A stretch of DNA of 64,000 nt from Nocardia brasiliensis ATCC 700358 (GCF_000250675.2 NC_018681.1:6634001-6698000); one strand, 5' to 3'. Shown: positions 53,071-61,472, counted from the first letter of the stretch. Notes: generated from the sequence alone by a model not told the origin. Translations and numbers: made by a program.

Positions 53071-54933
53071 GCCCAGGTCGAAGAGGCGATCGACAGGACA
53101 ATCGAACCGGGCGTCGTGTCCAGGATCGTCAGCGACGTCTTCCAGCTGTGCCGCTCCGACGAATCCGGCGCGCTGGCCGACTACATTCCCGAACTGGCTG
53201 CGGTGCAGCCGGATTCATTCGCGCTGTGCCTGGCCACCGCGGACGGGCGGATATACGGCACCGGAGAGATGGAGACTTCGTTCACCATCCAGTCGATCTC
53301 CAAACCGTTCACCTACGCACTCGCGCTGGCCGATCGCGGCACCGGCGCGGTGGACGAGCGCATCGACGTGGAGCCCTCCGGCGAGGCGTTCAACGAGATC
53401 AGTCTGGATCCGGTGACCGAGCGGCCGCGCAATCCGATGATCAACGCGGGCGCCATCACCGCCGCGTCACTGATCACCGGTCACGACGCCGCTGAGCGTT
53501 TCGAGCGCATCCGCGCCTGCTATTCGCGTTTCGCGGGCCGTGAACTGCGCATGAACGAGGCGGTGTACGCGTCCGAGGCGCGCACCGGATTCCGCAATCG
53601 CGCGATCGGCTACATGCTGCGCTCGTTCGGCATCATCGATTCCGACCCGGACGAGGCGGTAGACCGCTACTTCCGGCAGTGCTCGATCGACGTGACCTGC
53701 CGCGATCTCGCGCTGATGGCGGCGACGCTGGCGAACAACGGGCGCAATCCCGTGACCGGGGAGCGAGCACTGACCACGGCGTTGACCGAGCGGGTGCTCA
53801 GCGTGATGACCACGTGCGGCATGTACAACGCGGCAGGCGACTGGGTGAGCACCGTCGGACTGCCCGCGAAGAGCGGGGTCGGCGGCGGCATCGTCGCGGT
53901 GCTGCCCGGTCAGATCGGCATCGCGGTGTACTCGCCGCGCCTGGACCCGCACGGCAACAGTGTGCGCGGCGTCGCGGCGTGTCGTGAGCTGTCGCAGCGG
54001 TTGGAACTGCACTTCCTGCACGTCACGCGGGCGGCGCGGACCGCGATCCGGGCCGGCTACTCGGTCGCCGAAGTGCCGTCGCGCCTGCGCCGGACCACCG
54101 AGGAGATCGCGGTGCTCGCCGAGCACGGGCATCGCGCCCGCGTCTACGAATTGCACGGCGACCTGCTGTTCGCGGGCGCGGAGAGTGCGGTGCGCAGCAT
54201 CGAGGAGCAGGCCGGCGACCTCGAGGCGCTCGTAGTCGACCTGCGCCGGGTCGGTGAGGTGAGCACGATCGCGGTGCGGATGCTCGACGATCTGCAGACC
54301 GAACTGGCCGCCGTCGGCGTGCGCGTCGCGCTGGTGGATCCCGACGCCAAACTCGGGCACATGGTGTCGAGCCTGGACCCGGACGACCCGCGCGGCCGGG
54401 TGTTCATCGACCGGGACACGGCCACCGAATGGTGCGAGGACATCGTGCTCGAGCGACATCGGCCCGCCGACGAACCGGTGTGCACATCGATCGCGATCGA
54501 GGAGCATCCGGCGCTCATGTCGCTCGAGCAGGATGATCGGACGCGCCTGGCCAAAGAGTTCGAAGTGCGCACGTTCGCGCGTGGCGAGGTGATCGCCGCC
54601 CGCGGGAGCGCCCGCTCCGGCCTGTATCTGATCCTGGAGGGCCGGGTCCGGATCACGTTCCTGGGCAGCGACTCCCGCACCCATCGGCTCGTCAGCCTGT
54701 CCGCGGGCATGTCCTTCGGCGAGATTCCGATGCTGGTCGGCGCGGCGTTCGCGAACGAGGCCAGGGCCGAGGCGGGCGTGCGGGTGGCGGTGCTCAGTCC
54801 TGCGCGCTTCGATCAGCTCACCTCGCAGGCGCCGCAATTGAAGCTCGCGCTGCTCGAGCGACTCGCCGCGGGCGCGTACGCGCAGATGGACGCGGCGGTG
54901 CGGGCGATCGCGGTGCGCGGCGGCGACTATTGA
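53068..54933 (+). CDS. Glutaminase A fused to STAS and cyclic-nucleotide-binding domains
   Basis: A 621-residue fusion. Residues about 10-310 are a serine-dependent glutaminase: QSISKPFTYALAL contains the S-x-x-K catalytic motif, with NPMINAGAI and TCGMYNAAGDW also conserved. Residues about 330-440 form a STAS domain (RVYELHGDLLFAGAESAVRSI; EALVVDLRRVGEVSTIAVRML). Residues about 485-600 are a cNMP-binding fold (FARGEVIAARGSARSGLYLILEGRVRI; LSAGMSFGEIPML). It hydrolyses glutamine to glutamate and ammonia, with likely allosteric control. The fusion is known in actinobacteria. Confidence 0.93.
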   Translation: MAQVEEAIDRTIEPGVVSRIVSDVFQLCRSDESGALADYIPELAAVQPDSFALCLATADGRIYGTGEMETSFTIQSISKPFTYALALADRGTGAVDERIDVEPSGEAFNEISLDPVTERPRNPMINAGAITAASLITGHDAAERFERIRACYSRFAGRELRMNEAVYASEARTGFRNRAIGYMLRSFGIIDSDPDEAVDRYFRQCSIDVTCRDLALMAATLANNGRNPVTGERALTTALTERVLSVMTTCGMYNAAGDWVSTVGLPAKSGVGGGIVAVLPGQIGIAVYSPRLDPHGNSVRGVAACRELSQRLELHFLHVTRAARTAIRAGYSVAEVPSRLRRTTEEIAVLAEHGHRARVYELHGDLLFAGAESAVRSIEEQAGDLEALVVDLRRVGEVSTIAVRMLDDLQTELAAVGVRVALVDPDAKLGHMVSSLDPDDPRGRVFIDRDTATEWCEDIVLERHRPADEPVCTSIAIEEHPALMSLEQDDRTRLAKEFEVRTFARGEVIAARGSARSGLYLILEGRVRITFLGSDSRTHRLVSLSAGMSFGEIPMLVGAAFANEARAEAGVRVAVLSPARFDQLTSQAPQLKLALLERLAAGAYAQMDAAVRAIAVRGGDY

Positions 54934-55063
54934 GTGGTGCCCGTCGCGGGTGGTGACATCCTGCGACGAGGAGACAAACAGTTTCGCGCGGCGGGGACGA
55001 ATACGCGCCGCCGACCGTTGAGCAGACCGGGGCCCGAACCATCGACCGACCGAGGAGCGTGCA

Positions 55064-55744
55064 GTGAGCAAGAAGTCCGATTCCCGCAAGGCGGGCACCG
55101 TCACCCTGTTCGGTCAGGGCACCGCCCGCGCGACGCCCGACCTGATGCGCGTCACGATCTCCATCGAATGCCGGGCGAACAAGGTCGCGCTGGCCTACAG
55201 CCGGGCCGGTGAACGGATCGCCGCGGTCAGCGCCTCGCTGCGCTCCGACGGGGTCGCCGGCACCGATATCGCGACCAGCGGCCTGTCGGTCCACACCGAG
55301 ACGGTGTGGACCGAGGGCGAGGGCAACCGGATCACCGGTTACCTCGCCAGCACGTCGCTGACCGTGGCGCTGCGCGAGATCGGGGACGACGCCGATCCCG
55401 GCCCGGCGGTGATCATCGCCAACGCCGTCGACGCCGGCGGTGACGACGTTCGCCTCGGCGGGCTCAACCTCACCTTCGCCGACCAGGAGTCGCTGCTCGT
55501 GCAGGCGCGCGACGCCGCGTGGGAGAACGCGGTGGCCAAGGCGCAGCAGTATGCCGAACGGGCCGGACGGGCACTCGGCGCGGTCCTCGAGATCACCGAG
55601 AACACCTCTGCCGCACCGCCTTCGGCCCCCCGCCTGAAAGCGATGTCGGTGGCGATGGACGCCTACGGCGCGGCACCGGTGCCGGTGGAACTCGGGGAGA
55701 GCGAGATCTCCGCGGGAATCCGCGTCACCTGGCAGCTGGACTAG
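55064..55744 (+). CDS. SIMPL (DUF541) domain protein
   Basis: A 226-residue protein. TVTLFGQGTARATPDLMRVTISIE opens the SIMPL domain, followed by DGVAGTDIATSGLSVHTE and ARDAAWENAVAKAQQYAERAGRALGAVLEI, then GESEISAGIRVTWQL. Many SIMPL proteins are exported, but this one has no signal peptide. GTG 55064 follows GAGGAG. Function unknown; it follows the glutaminase gene after 130 bp. Confidence 0.88.
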   Translation: MSKKSDSRKAGTVTLFGQGTARATPDLMRVTISIECRANKVALAYSRAGERIAAVSASLRSDGVAGTDIATSGLSVHTETVWTEGEGNRITGYLASTSLTVALREIGDDADPGPAVIIANAVDAGGDDVRLGGLNLTFADQESLLVQARDAAWENAVAKAQQYAERAGRALGAVLEITENTSAAPPSAPRLKAMSVAMDAYGAAPVPVELGESEISAGIRVTWQLD

Positions 55745-55774
55745 CTCGTCGCTTACCGATTGTGGCGCAATGAC

Positions 55775-56077
55775 TTACCCGGCCGGCCGGCCGAAACCTT
55801 GAACCAGGAAGATCACCGAATCGGTACCCGCCCGCCGATCCTCGGCGATCTCCAGGTACTCCGGTGATTCCGACCAGGCGCGGAAGGCCGGCTCGTCCGG
55901 GAACGACAACAGCACCACTTTCTCCCGGTCCGACGTGCCTTCGACCACCTGCGGCGCCTCATCGGCCGCGAGCAACGTGCCGGAATGGCGGGCGAAGACC
56001 TCGAGGAAGCGCGCCTGGTAGCGGTCGTAGGCGGCGCGGTCGGTGAATTTCATCTGTGCGATCACATAAACGGTCAT
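55775..56077 (-). CDS. DUF1330 protein
   Basis: A 100-residue dimeric alpha+beta-barrel type protein. MTVYVIAQMKFTDRAAYDRYQARF, TLLAADEAPQVVEG and FPDEPAFRAWSESPEY are the DUF1330 pattern (YVI/Y...F, Y-x-x-Y, FP-x-x-x-x-A). ATG 56077 is the natural start; the longer frame to 56347 is not coding in character. Function unknown. Confidence 0.87.
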   Translation of the reverse strand: MTVYVIAQMKFTDRAAYDRYQARFLEVFARHSGTLLAADEAPQVVEGTSDREKVVLLSFPDEPAFRAWSESPEYLEIAEDRRAGTDSVIFLVQGFGRPAG

Positions 56078-56227
56078 GTCCGCGACTCTAGGGCCCGCGC
56101 ACCGAGGTGGGTATCGACTCGATCTTGCGACGCCCTGCGCCCGAGGGGATTTCAACCGCGGTGGAACCGAGCCGATGGACCGTGCGTCGAAGTAGGTAAG
56201 ACAGCACGACTCTGGCGAGGATGTCGG

Positions 56228-57106
56228 ATGATCGCTCGGCGCAATGATTTCGTTCTGTTCCTCACGGTGGCCTACGGAGCCGCATGGTTGGTTGCCGCCG
56301 GTCCATGGATCGACGGTGCGGGTTTGCGGTCCGGACTGTGGTTGCACACCGGTGCCGCAGTGATGATGCTGACCCCTGCGCTCGGCGTGCTCGCGGTGTG
56401 GCGGTACCGGCGACTCGGCTGGCCGGAGTTGATGACCCAGAACGGGTTACGGCTCGGCAAACGGCCGCGGCATACGGTGCGGGTCACGGTGCTCGCCTGG
56501 TTCGCGGCACCGCTGTTCTTGTGGGTGGCGTTCGGGTTGAGTGCGCTGTCCGGGCTGTACGTGTTCGAATTCGGTTCGGCGCCCACCGTCGTCGCGGTAC
56601 TCGCCGAAACCCTCACCGTAACCACGCTCAGCACACTGCCTTTCGCGCTCGGCGAGGAAATCGGCTGGCGCGGCTGGCTGCTACCGCAACTCACGCGGCG
56701 GCTCGGTATCGCCGCCGGCCTCGTCGCCACCGGCGTCATCTGGGCGCTCTGGCACGCGCCGTTGACCCTGCTCGGCTACAACTATCCGAACCTCGGCGCG
56801 TGGGCGGCCCTCGCCTTCATCGGCTTCTGCGTACCGTTCGGCGCGATCCTGGGCTGGCTACGGCTACACACCGGCAGCATCTGGCCCTGCGCCGTCGCAC
56901 ACGCCGCACTCAACGCAGGCGCAGTCCTGTTCAGCCTGGTCAGTTCCCCTGAGCACGAACCGAACCCGCTACTGGCCGGATACGGCTTCGTCGGCTGGGG
57001 CGTCCTCACCGTCACCGCCCTCACCCTCTTCGCCTGGTTCCCGATCCGACCGCGAGCGCCGCGCCCGCACCCTCTCCCACCCCACCCCCAACCCGCTCTC
57101 GGCTGA
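56228..57106 (+). CDS. CPBP-family intramembrane metalloprotease
   Basis: A 292-residue membrane protein with about eight hydrophobic segments. Motif 1 is EEIGWRGWLLPQL (EExxxR), motif 2 WALWHAPL (FxxxH-type) and the last motif HAALNAG (HxxxN/D), the set found in type II CAAX-prenyl-protease/Abi proteins. Relatives process membrane or bacteriocin-like peptides; substrate unknown. ATG 56228 follows GAGG. Confidence 0.9.
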   Translation: MIARRNDFVLFLTVAYGAAWLVAAGPWIDGAGLRSGLWLHTGAAVMMLTPALGVLAVWRYRRLGWPELMTQNGLRLGKRPRHTVRVTVLAWFAAPLFLWVAFGLSALSGLYVFEFGSAPTVVAVLAETLTVTTLSTLPFALGEEIGWRGWLLPQLTRRLGIAAGLVATGVIWALWHAPLTLLGYNYPNLGAWAALAFIGFCVPFGAILGWLRLHTGSIWPCAVAHAALNAGAVLFSLVSSPEHEPNPLLAGYGFVGWGVLTVTALTLFAWFPIRPRAPRPHPLPPHPQPALG

Positions 57107-57135
57107 TCGGAGGGCGCGGGGAGCGGCCGCTACAG

Positions 57136-57149
57136 TAGAACCTGTTTCA
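57136..57149 (+). promoter_or_regulatory. KstR-type site TAGAACCTGTTTCA
   Basis: An exact fit to the TNNAACNNGTTNNA motif described for KstR, the TetR repressor of cholesterol degradation in mycobacteria. It lies 28 bp upstream of the enoyl-CoA hydratase start, overlapping a TACAGT -10-like element (57131-57136), so binding would block transcription. Confidence 0.65.
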
Positions 57150-57176
57150 GTTTGCCGCCGGGGTCAAGGAGACCGT

Positions 57177-57980
57177 ATGTCGTTCGTGCTCATCGATACG
57201 CCGCGGCCGCAGGTCGCCGTCGTCACGCTCAACCGGCCGGATCGGATGAACGCGATGGCGTTCGATGTGATGATTCCGTTGCGCGAGGCGCTGGAAAAGG
57301 TCAGCGCCGACAACGACATTCGGGTCGTGGTGCTGACCGGTGCGGGGCAAGGGTTTTGCTCCGGTGCCGACCTGCAGAGCGCGGGCACAGTGCCGAATGT
57401 GGCGGGGCTCACCGTCACCAGCGTCGCCCGCCGTTCGATGGATCTGCTCAACGATGTGATGATCACCCTGCGCCGTATGCACCAGCCGGTGATCGGCGCG
57501 ATCAACGGTGCCGCGATCGGCGGCGGATTCTGCCTCAGCGTCGCCACCGACATCCGAATCGCCGCGCCGGAAGCCTACTTTCGCGCGGCGGGCATCAACA
57601 ACGGCCTGACCTCGACCGAACTCGGCATCAGTTACCTGCTGCCGCGCGCCATCGGCGCCTCCCGCGCCTTCGAGATCATGCTGTCCGGCCGCGACGTCGA
57701 CGCCGCCGAAGCCGAACGCATCGGCCTCGTCTCCCGCACCGTCCCGGCCGCCGAATTGCTCGACACCTGCTACGACCTCGCCGAGCGCATCATCGGTTTC
57801 AGCCGCGTCGGCACCGAACTCACCAAACGCATGCTGTGGAGCGGCATGGAAGCGGGCAGTTTCGAATCCCATATGCAACACGAAGGTTTGGCCCAGCTTT
57901 ACGTCCGCCTGACCACCGGCAACTTCGACGAAGCGATCCGCGCCCGCCGCGACCGCCGCCCACCCACCTACACCGACTGA
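57177..57980 (+). CDS. Enoyl-CoA hydratase/isomerase family protein
   Basis: A 267-residue crotonase. The oxyanion-hole strands are VVVLTGAGQGFCSGADL and IGAINGAAIGGGFCLSVATD; FRAAGINNGLTSTELGISYLLPRAIG covers the second catalytic Glu region, consistent with a hydratase. GGAG lies six bases before ATG 57177. A KstR-type operator precedes it, pointing to steroid or fatty-acid side-chain breakdown. Not clearly orthologous to the echA15 that lies by hemE in M. tuberculosis. Confidence 0.92.
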   Translation: MSFVLIDTPRPQVAVVTLNRPDRMNAMAFDVMIPLREALEKVSADNDIRVVVLTGAGQGFCSGADLQSAGTVPNVAGLTVTSVARRSMDLLNDVMITLRRMHQPVIGAINGAAIGGGFCLSVATDIRIAAPEAYFRAAGINNGLTSTELGISYLLPRAIGASRAFEIMLSGRDVDAAEAERIGLVSRTVPAAELLDTCYDLAERIIGFSRVGTELTKRMLWSGMEAGSFESHMQHEGLAQLYVRLTTGNFDEAIRARRDRRPPTYTD

Positions 57981-58310
57981 ATCGGCCGGGCGCCTGCCGA
58001 ACCCACAGGAGCTCGGCGCTGCGTCGGGCGGCACCGCCTCCCGCCGCAGCGACCGACACTCGGCCCACACTCTCCCCAGCCGACGCACCCGTCCGCAGCG
58101 ACGCGACCCACTCTGCGTGCGAAAGCCCGCGCAGGAGCACAGGACCCGGCGACCTCGCCATCGGACGCGCAGCGTACTCACGGTGTCGACCACCTGATCA
58201 CCAGATGAAGGTGGCGGGCCCTCGGCCGCTGCCGCCTGCGCACGAATCCCCCGACAGCACATACTCACTGAGCGTCGGCGCGCCGACGGAGCCGGCGCAC
58301 CACCGGCGTT
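57981..58310. repeat. Intergenic stretch with copy 1 of a repeat flanking the MarR/SnoaL pair
   Basis: No gene. Sequence at 58037-58110 (CCTCCCGCCG.AGCGACC...CGGCC.AC.CTC) and the block at 58196-58237 (CTGATCACCAG, GGTGGCGG, TCGGCCG.TGCCGCC) recur in the same order at 59267-59335 and 59566-59607, on the far side of the MarR and SnoaL genes. Confidence 0.65.
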
Positions 58311-58751
58311 TCAGCCGCCCTGATGATGCGCAAGCAGGGTGGCGAGCAGGCGGGTCAGGTCTTGGCGGTCGGCGGCGGACAGCGGCGCGAGCAAATCGTC
58401 CTGCACCTCGGCCAATGCTCGATCGAGGCGGCGTAGTTGCCGGTCGCCCGCTTCGGTGAGCGTCACGATGTTGCGGCGGCGGTCGTCGGGGTCGGGGGTG
58501 CGCTCGACGAAATCCTGTGCCGACAGCTCGTTGATCGCCGCGACCACATCGGAACGGTCCATGTGGCAGCGGCGGCCGAGGTCAGCCTGACTGGCCGCAC
58601 CGAACTCGTTGAGCGCGGCCAGGATTCGGTAGTGGTACCCGCGCGCCCCCACGGTTTCGAAACCCTGGGACGCCAGTCGGTGCGCGTGCACGGCCAGCTG
58701 GGTCAGTAGCCAGCTCGGTTTCACGGCCAGGCGGGCGGGCGTGTCCTCCAC
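58311..58751 (-). CDS. MarR-family transcriptional regulator
   Basis: A 146-residue winged-helix repressor: LTQLAVHAHRLASQGFETVG, YHYRILAALNEFGAASQADLGRRCHMDRSDVVAAINEL, then the wing FVERTPDPDDRRRNIVTLTEAG. GTG 58751 is preferred because TAGAGT lies seven bases upstream on its strand, fitting leaderless transcription, whereas ATG 58778 lies inside the first operator. Divergent from the SnoaL-like gene with three operator sites. Confidence 0.9.
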   Translation of the reverse strand: MEDTPARLAVKPSWLLTQLAVHAHRLASQGFETVGARGYHYRILAALNEFGAASQADLGRRCHMDRSDVVAAINELSAQDFVERTPDPDDRRRNIVTLTEAGDRQLRRLDRALAEVQDDLLAPLSAADRQDLTRLLATLLAHHQGG

Positions 58752-58768
58752 ATGGGCAACTCTACATC

Positions 58769-58826
58769 GTTGGCTCATCCAACCAATTCGTGTACCGTTG
58801 GACTCGCCAACATTGGCGTCGCCAAC
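58769..58826. promoter_or_regulatory. Three TTGG-N5-CCAA operator sites between marR and the SnoaL-like gene
   Basis: Site 1 GTTGG-CTCAT-CCAAC (58769-58783), site 2 GTTGG-ACTCG-CCAAC (58797-58811), site 3 ATTGG-CGTCG-CCAAC (58812-58826). Site 1 abuts the marR -10 (TAGAGT on minus, 58759-58764); sites 2 and 3 are back to back ahead of the SnoaL gene. The MarR protein probably represses both directions. Confidence 0.85.
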
Positions 58827-58838
58827 GAAAGAGATACC

Positions 58839-59249
58839 ATGTCCACGAACACCCTGCTCGCCGACCGCGTCGAGATCGCCGACCTGTTCGCCCGCTGGTC
58901 CCGGTTGCTCGACGAGCATCGCTGGGCCGATGCCGGCACCGTCTTCACCGACGACGTAGAGGTCCACTCGCCGCGGATCCAGGTGCGCGGCATCGGCAAG
59001 GTCGCCCACTTCCTCCGCGAGTCCGAGGTCGACGGCGAACACACCCAGCACATCACTACCGATCTTCTGGTGGACCTCGACGGAGACGAGGCCACAGCCT
59101 CGGCGAACTCCCTAGTGCACTTCTATCGCGACGACACACCACCCCACCAGACCAGCGGCCTGCACCTGAACTGCATCCTCACCCGCACCCCCGCAGGCTG
59201 GCGCCTCCGACGCACCCAGATCACCCTCGCCTGGATCCGTGAAGGCTGA
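58839..59249 (+). CDS. SnoaL-like/NTF2-fold protein
   Basis: A 136-residue cone-fold protein. RVEIADLFARWSRLLDEHRWADAGTVFTDDVEVHSP is the classic SnoaL_4 opening, followed by GKVAHFLRE, HITTDLLVDLDGDEATASANSLVHFYRD and GWRLRRTQITLAWIREG. Members include cyclases, dehydratases and small-molecule binders. ATG 58839 lies 12 bases past the third MarR operator. Confidence 0.9.
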   Translation: MSTNTLLADRVEIADLFARWSRLLDEHRWADAGTVFTDDVEVHSPRIQVRGIGKVAHFLRESEVDGEHTQHITTDLLVDLDGDEATASANSLVHFYRDDTPPHQTSGLHLNCILTRTPAGWRLRRTQITLAWIREG

Positions 59250-59359
59250 CCACACCCCCCATCCCACCTCCCGCCGAAGCGACCATTCCCCGGCCTACGC
59301 TCCTCCGCGTCGACGCAACCCGCTCTAGCGGACCAACAGCACGGACCCCTGCGGAAAGG

Positions 59360-59540
59360 TCAGAATCGTGGATGCCGTTCCATCCCGATCAGCTCGGCGG
59401 CGATCTCGACCACGGGCTCCACCAGGACGCTACCGAGCCCCTTGCCGGAGAACGCACCGTCGATCACGGTGTGGGTGAATCCATCTCGTCGCCGCGCTCC
59501 TCGCACAAGACGAACCCGGCGACCGCGCCGCTAGGCGCAC
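59360..59540 (-). pseudogene. Frameshifted GNAT acetyltransferase fragment
   Basis: On the minus strand one frame reads GAVAGFVLCEERGDEM and the next continues (F)THTVIDGAFSGKGLGSVLVEPVVEIAAELIG, ending at a TGA at 59360. Together they match the YjdJ/YidJ-type GCN5 core (AGF...FTHT-V-D-xAF-xG-xGLGS-xLV). The join at about 59470 needs a frameshift, the N-terminus is missing, and the usual PFCPFV tail is absent. Confidence 0.7.
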
Positions 59541-59565
59541 AGTGCGCTGGTGGCGTTGGTCGACT

Positions 59566-59624
59566 GATCACCAGGTAATGGTGGCGGCGGACTCGGCCGT
59601 TGCCGCCACCATTACCTGGTGATC
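59566..59624. repeat. Large perfect inverted repeat (23-bp arms, 13-base loop)
   Basis: The arm at 59566-59588 begins GATCACCAGGTAATGG and is perfectly complementary to 59602-59624. It lies between the stops-side of the SnoaL gene and the convergent methyltransferase gene, so it can act as a bidirectional terminator. Its left half recurs, diverged, at 58196-58237. Confidence 0.85.
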
Positions 59625-59687
59625 ACCTGTCCAGGATCCTGGCGCCCACGATTCACTCGACGCCACCGTTGACACGGTCGTCCGGCA

Positions 59688-61295
59688 TCAGGGGCGGTCG
59701 AGCAGGGCGACGCATTCGACGTGATGGGTGCCGGGGAAGGCGTCGAAGGCGCGGAGGTCGGCGAGGCGATAGCCGGCGGCTTGGTAGAGGCCGAGGTCGC
59801 GCGCGAAAGAGGCAGGGTCGCACCCGATGTGGACGATGCGGGTGGGACCGGTGGTGGTCAAGGCACGGATGACCTCCTTGCCCGCGCCCGCGCGCGGCGG
59901 GTCCAGGACAACGACGTCGGGGGCTGCGGCGTCGATGCGGTCGGCGACCCAGCGTTCCACCCGCTGGGCATGCTGCTCCAGCCAGGTCAGGTCGCGGAGC
60001 GCGGCTTTACCGGCGGCGACGGCCGGTCGCGCCGATTCGACGGCGAACACCGCGCCGGTCAAACCGGTCTGGTCGGCCAGCCGGGCCGCGAAAACGCCTG
60101 CGCCGCTGTACAAGTCCCAGGCCAGACCGCCCGGCAGCAGTCCGGACCACTCCCCCACCAGATCCGAATAGCATTGCGCCGCACCGTGGTGCGCCTGCCA
60201 GAAGCCGGTCGCGGCGACCTCCCAGCGACGCCCGGCCACGTATTCGACCGCCCGCCCACTTCCGGCGACCACCCATTCGTCCCGCGCCGCGTGCGTGGCC
60301 GCGCGCCGCGCCGACGCGCTGCGCCGCTCCCGCGCCTGCGGACCCTCCAACCGCCCGTCGGCCGCATGCCGCACCTCGTCGCGAAAATCCCCCGCATCCG
60401 CCCGCAACGACTCCGGACGCCGACTCCCGCCCGCATCGCCCCCATGCCGCACCCCGCCGATCGCCCCGGGCCGCCGCCGCGCGCCACCCGGACCGGCCCC
60501 TGCCCCACCCGCACCGGATCGCCTGTGGCCGGCCACATTTCGACCATCGGACGCGTCAGTACCGCGGCGACCGTCGGCGTCGTCCCGTTCGGCGCTCGTC
60601 TCGCGGGCGTCGGGGGCGGTGGAGCGGCGGCCGCGACGGTCACGCCCGCGGCGGTCGGCAGGTTCGGTTCGGCGGCGATCGGAGACCTCGGACGGAGCCA
60701 GTTCGACGATGTGGCGCACGCCGTCGCCGTCGACGGCGATCACCAGGTCGGCGCCGGGGGTCCACAGTCGGTCGGCGACACCGTCGAGGGCGCCGGGAAC
60801 CGGTTGCGGGCAGCGGAGATCGGGGATGACCTCGGTGCTGCGGTAGCGGTGCACGCCGGCGCGGCCGGACGCGTCGACCGCGAGGCGGATGCGGGTGCGC
60901 CAGCCGCTGGTGACCTCGCCCGCACCGGTGATCGGTTCGACGACGACGTCCCGTTCGATCCCCGCGAGCCTGCGCAGCTGTTCGGCGACCACCGAAGCTT
61001 TCAGCGCGCGTTGCGCTTTCGGTGTCGCAAACGAGAAATCGCAGCAACCTGCGCCACCGGGTCCGGATACCGGGCAGGTGGCGGGCACGCGATCCGGTGA
61101 CGGCTCCAGGATCTCGATCGCGTCGGCGCGGCAGAACGATCCGCCGCGGTCCTCGGTGACGCGCACCCGCACCAGTTCCCCGGGCAGCCCGTGCCGGACG
61201 AACACCACCCGCCCCTCGTGCCGCGCCACACAGAATCCACCGTGCCCGGGCGGCCCGAGCCGCACCTCGAATGTGCTGCCCTGCCAATCACTCAT
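59688..61295 (-). CDS. TrmA/RumA-type RNA (uracil-C5) methyltransferase with a long Arg-rich insert
   Basis: A 535-residue SAM enzyme. N-terminal OB/TRAM part, Cys cluster (C74, C84, C85, C162) as in 4Fe-4S RumA proteins, SAM site LAWDLYSGAGVFAARLADQTG, and catalytic LDPPRAGAGKEV and HIGCDPASFARDL. Between the OB/central domain and the SAM domain an about 135-residue Arg/Gly/Asp-rich, repeat-like segment (residues 204-340; DNA 60275-60686) interrupts the family pattern, making it about 120 longer than usual. ATG 61295 follows GGGG. Equivalent of M. tuberculosis Rv2689c. Confidence 0.88.
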   Translation of the reverse strand: MSDWQGSTFEVRLGPPGHGGFCVARHEGRVVFVRHGLPGELVRVRVTEDRGGSFCRADAIEILEPSPDRVPATCPVSGPGGAGCCDFSFATPKAQRALKASVVAEQLRRLAGIERDVVVEPITGAGEVTSGWRTRIRLAVDASGRAGVHRYRSTEVIPDLRCPQPVPGALDGVADRLWTPGADLVIAVDGDGVRHIVELAPSEVSDRRRTEPADRRGRDRRGRRSTAPDARETSAERDDADGRRGTDASDGRNVAGHRRSGAGGAGAGPGGARRRPGAIGGVRHGGDAGGSRRPESLRADAGDFRDEVRHAADGRLEGPQARERRSASARRAATHAARDEWVVAGSGRAVEYVAGRRWEVAATGFWQAHHGAAQCYSDLVGEWSGLLPGGLAWDLYSGAGVFAARLADQTGLTGAVFAVESARPAVAAGKAALRDLTWLEQHAQRVERWVADRIDAAAPDVVVLDPPRAGAGKEVIRALTTTGPTRIVHIGCDPASFARDLGLYQAAGYRLADLRAFDAFPGTHHVECVALLDRP

Positions 61296-61472
61296 CCCGG
61301 CATCCCCTCCGCGCGACCGCATCGCCTGTGTCTCCTGCCGCTGTGTGCCGTCGGACCCGCGCGCATTCGGCAGCCGCGTTGCACGCACCCGAGTCTCCGA
61401 TCGCTACCTTCCGGTGCCGCTTCGCCCCGATCCATTGCCACACTCGCGGGCTAGTACCGCGCCGACTTCCCG

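Larger units (their letters stand above)
59250..59687. other. Intergenic stretch with repeat copy 2, a GNAT remnant and a 23-bp-arm hairpin
   Basis: No intact gene. It contains repeat copy 2 (59267-59335 and 59566-59607), a frameshifted acetyltransferase fragment on the minus strand and a large inverted repeat, each listed or discussed separately. Confidence 0.6.
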
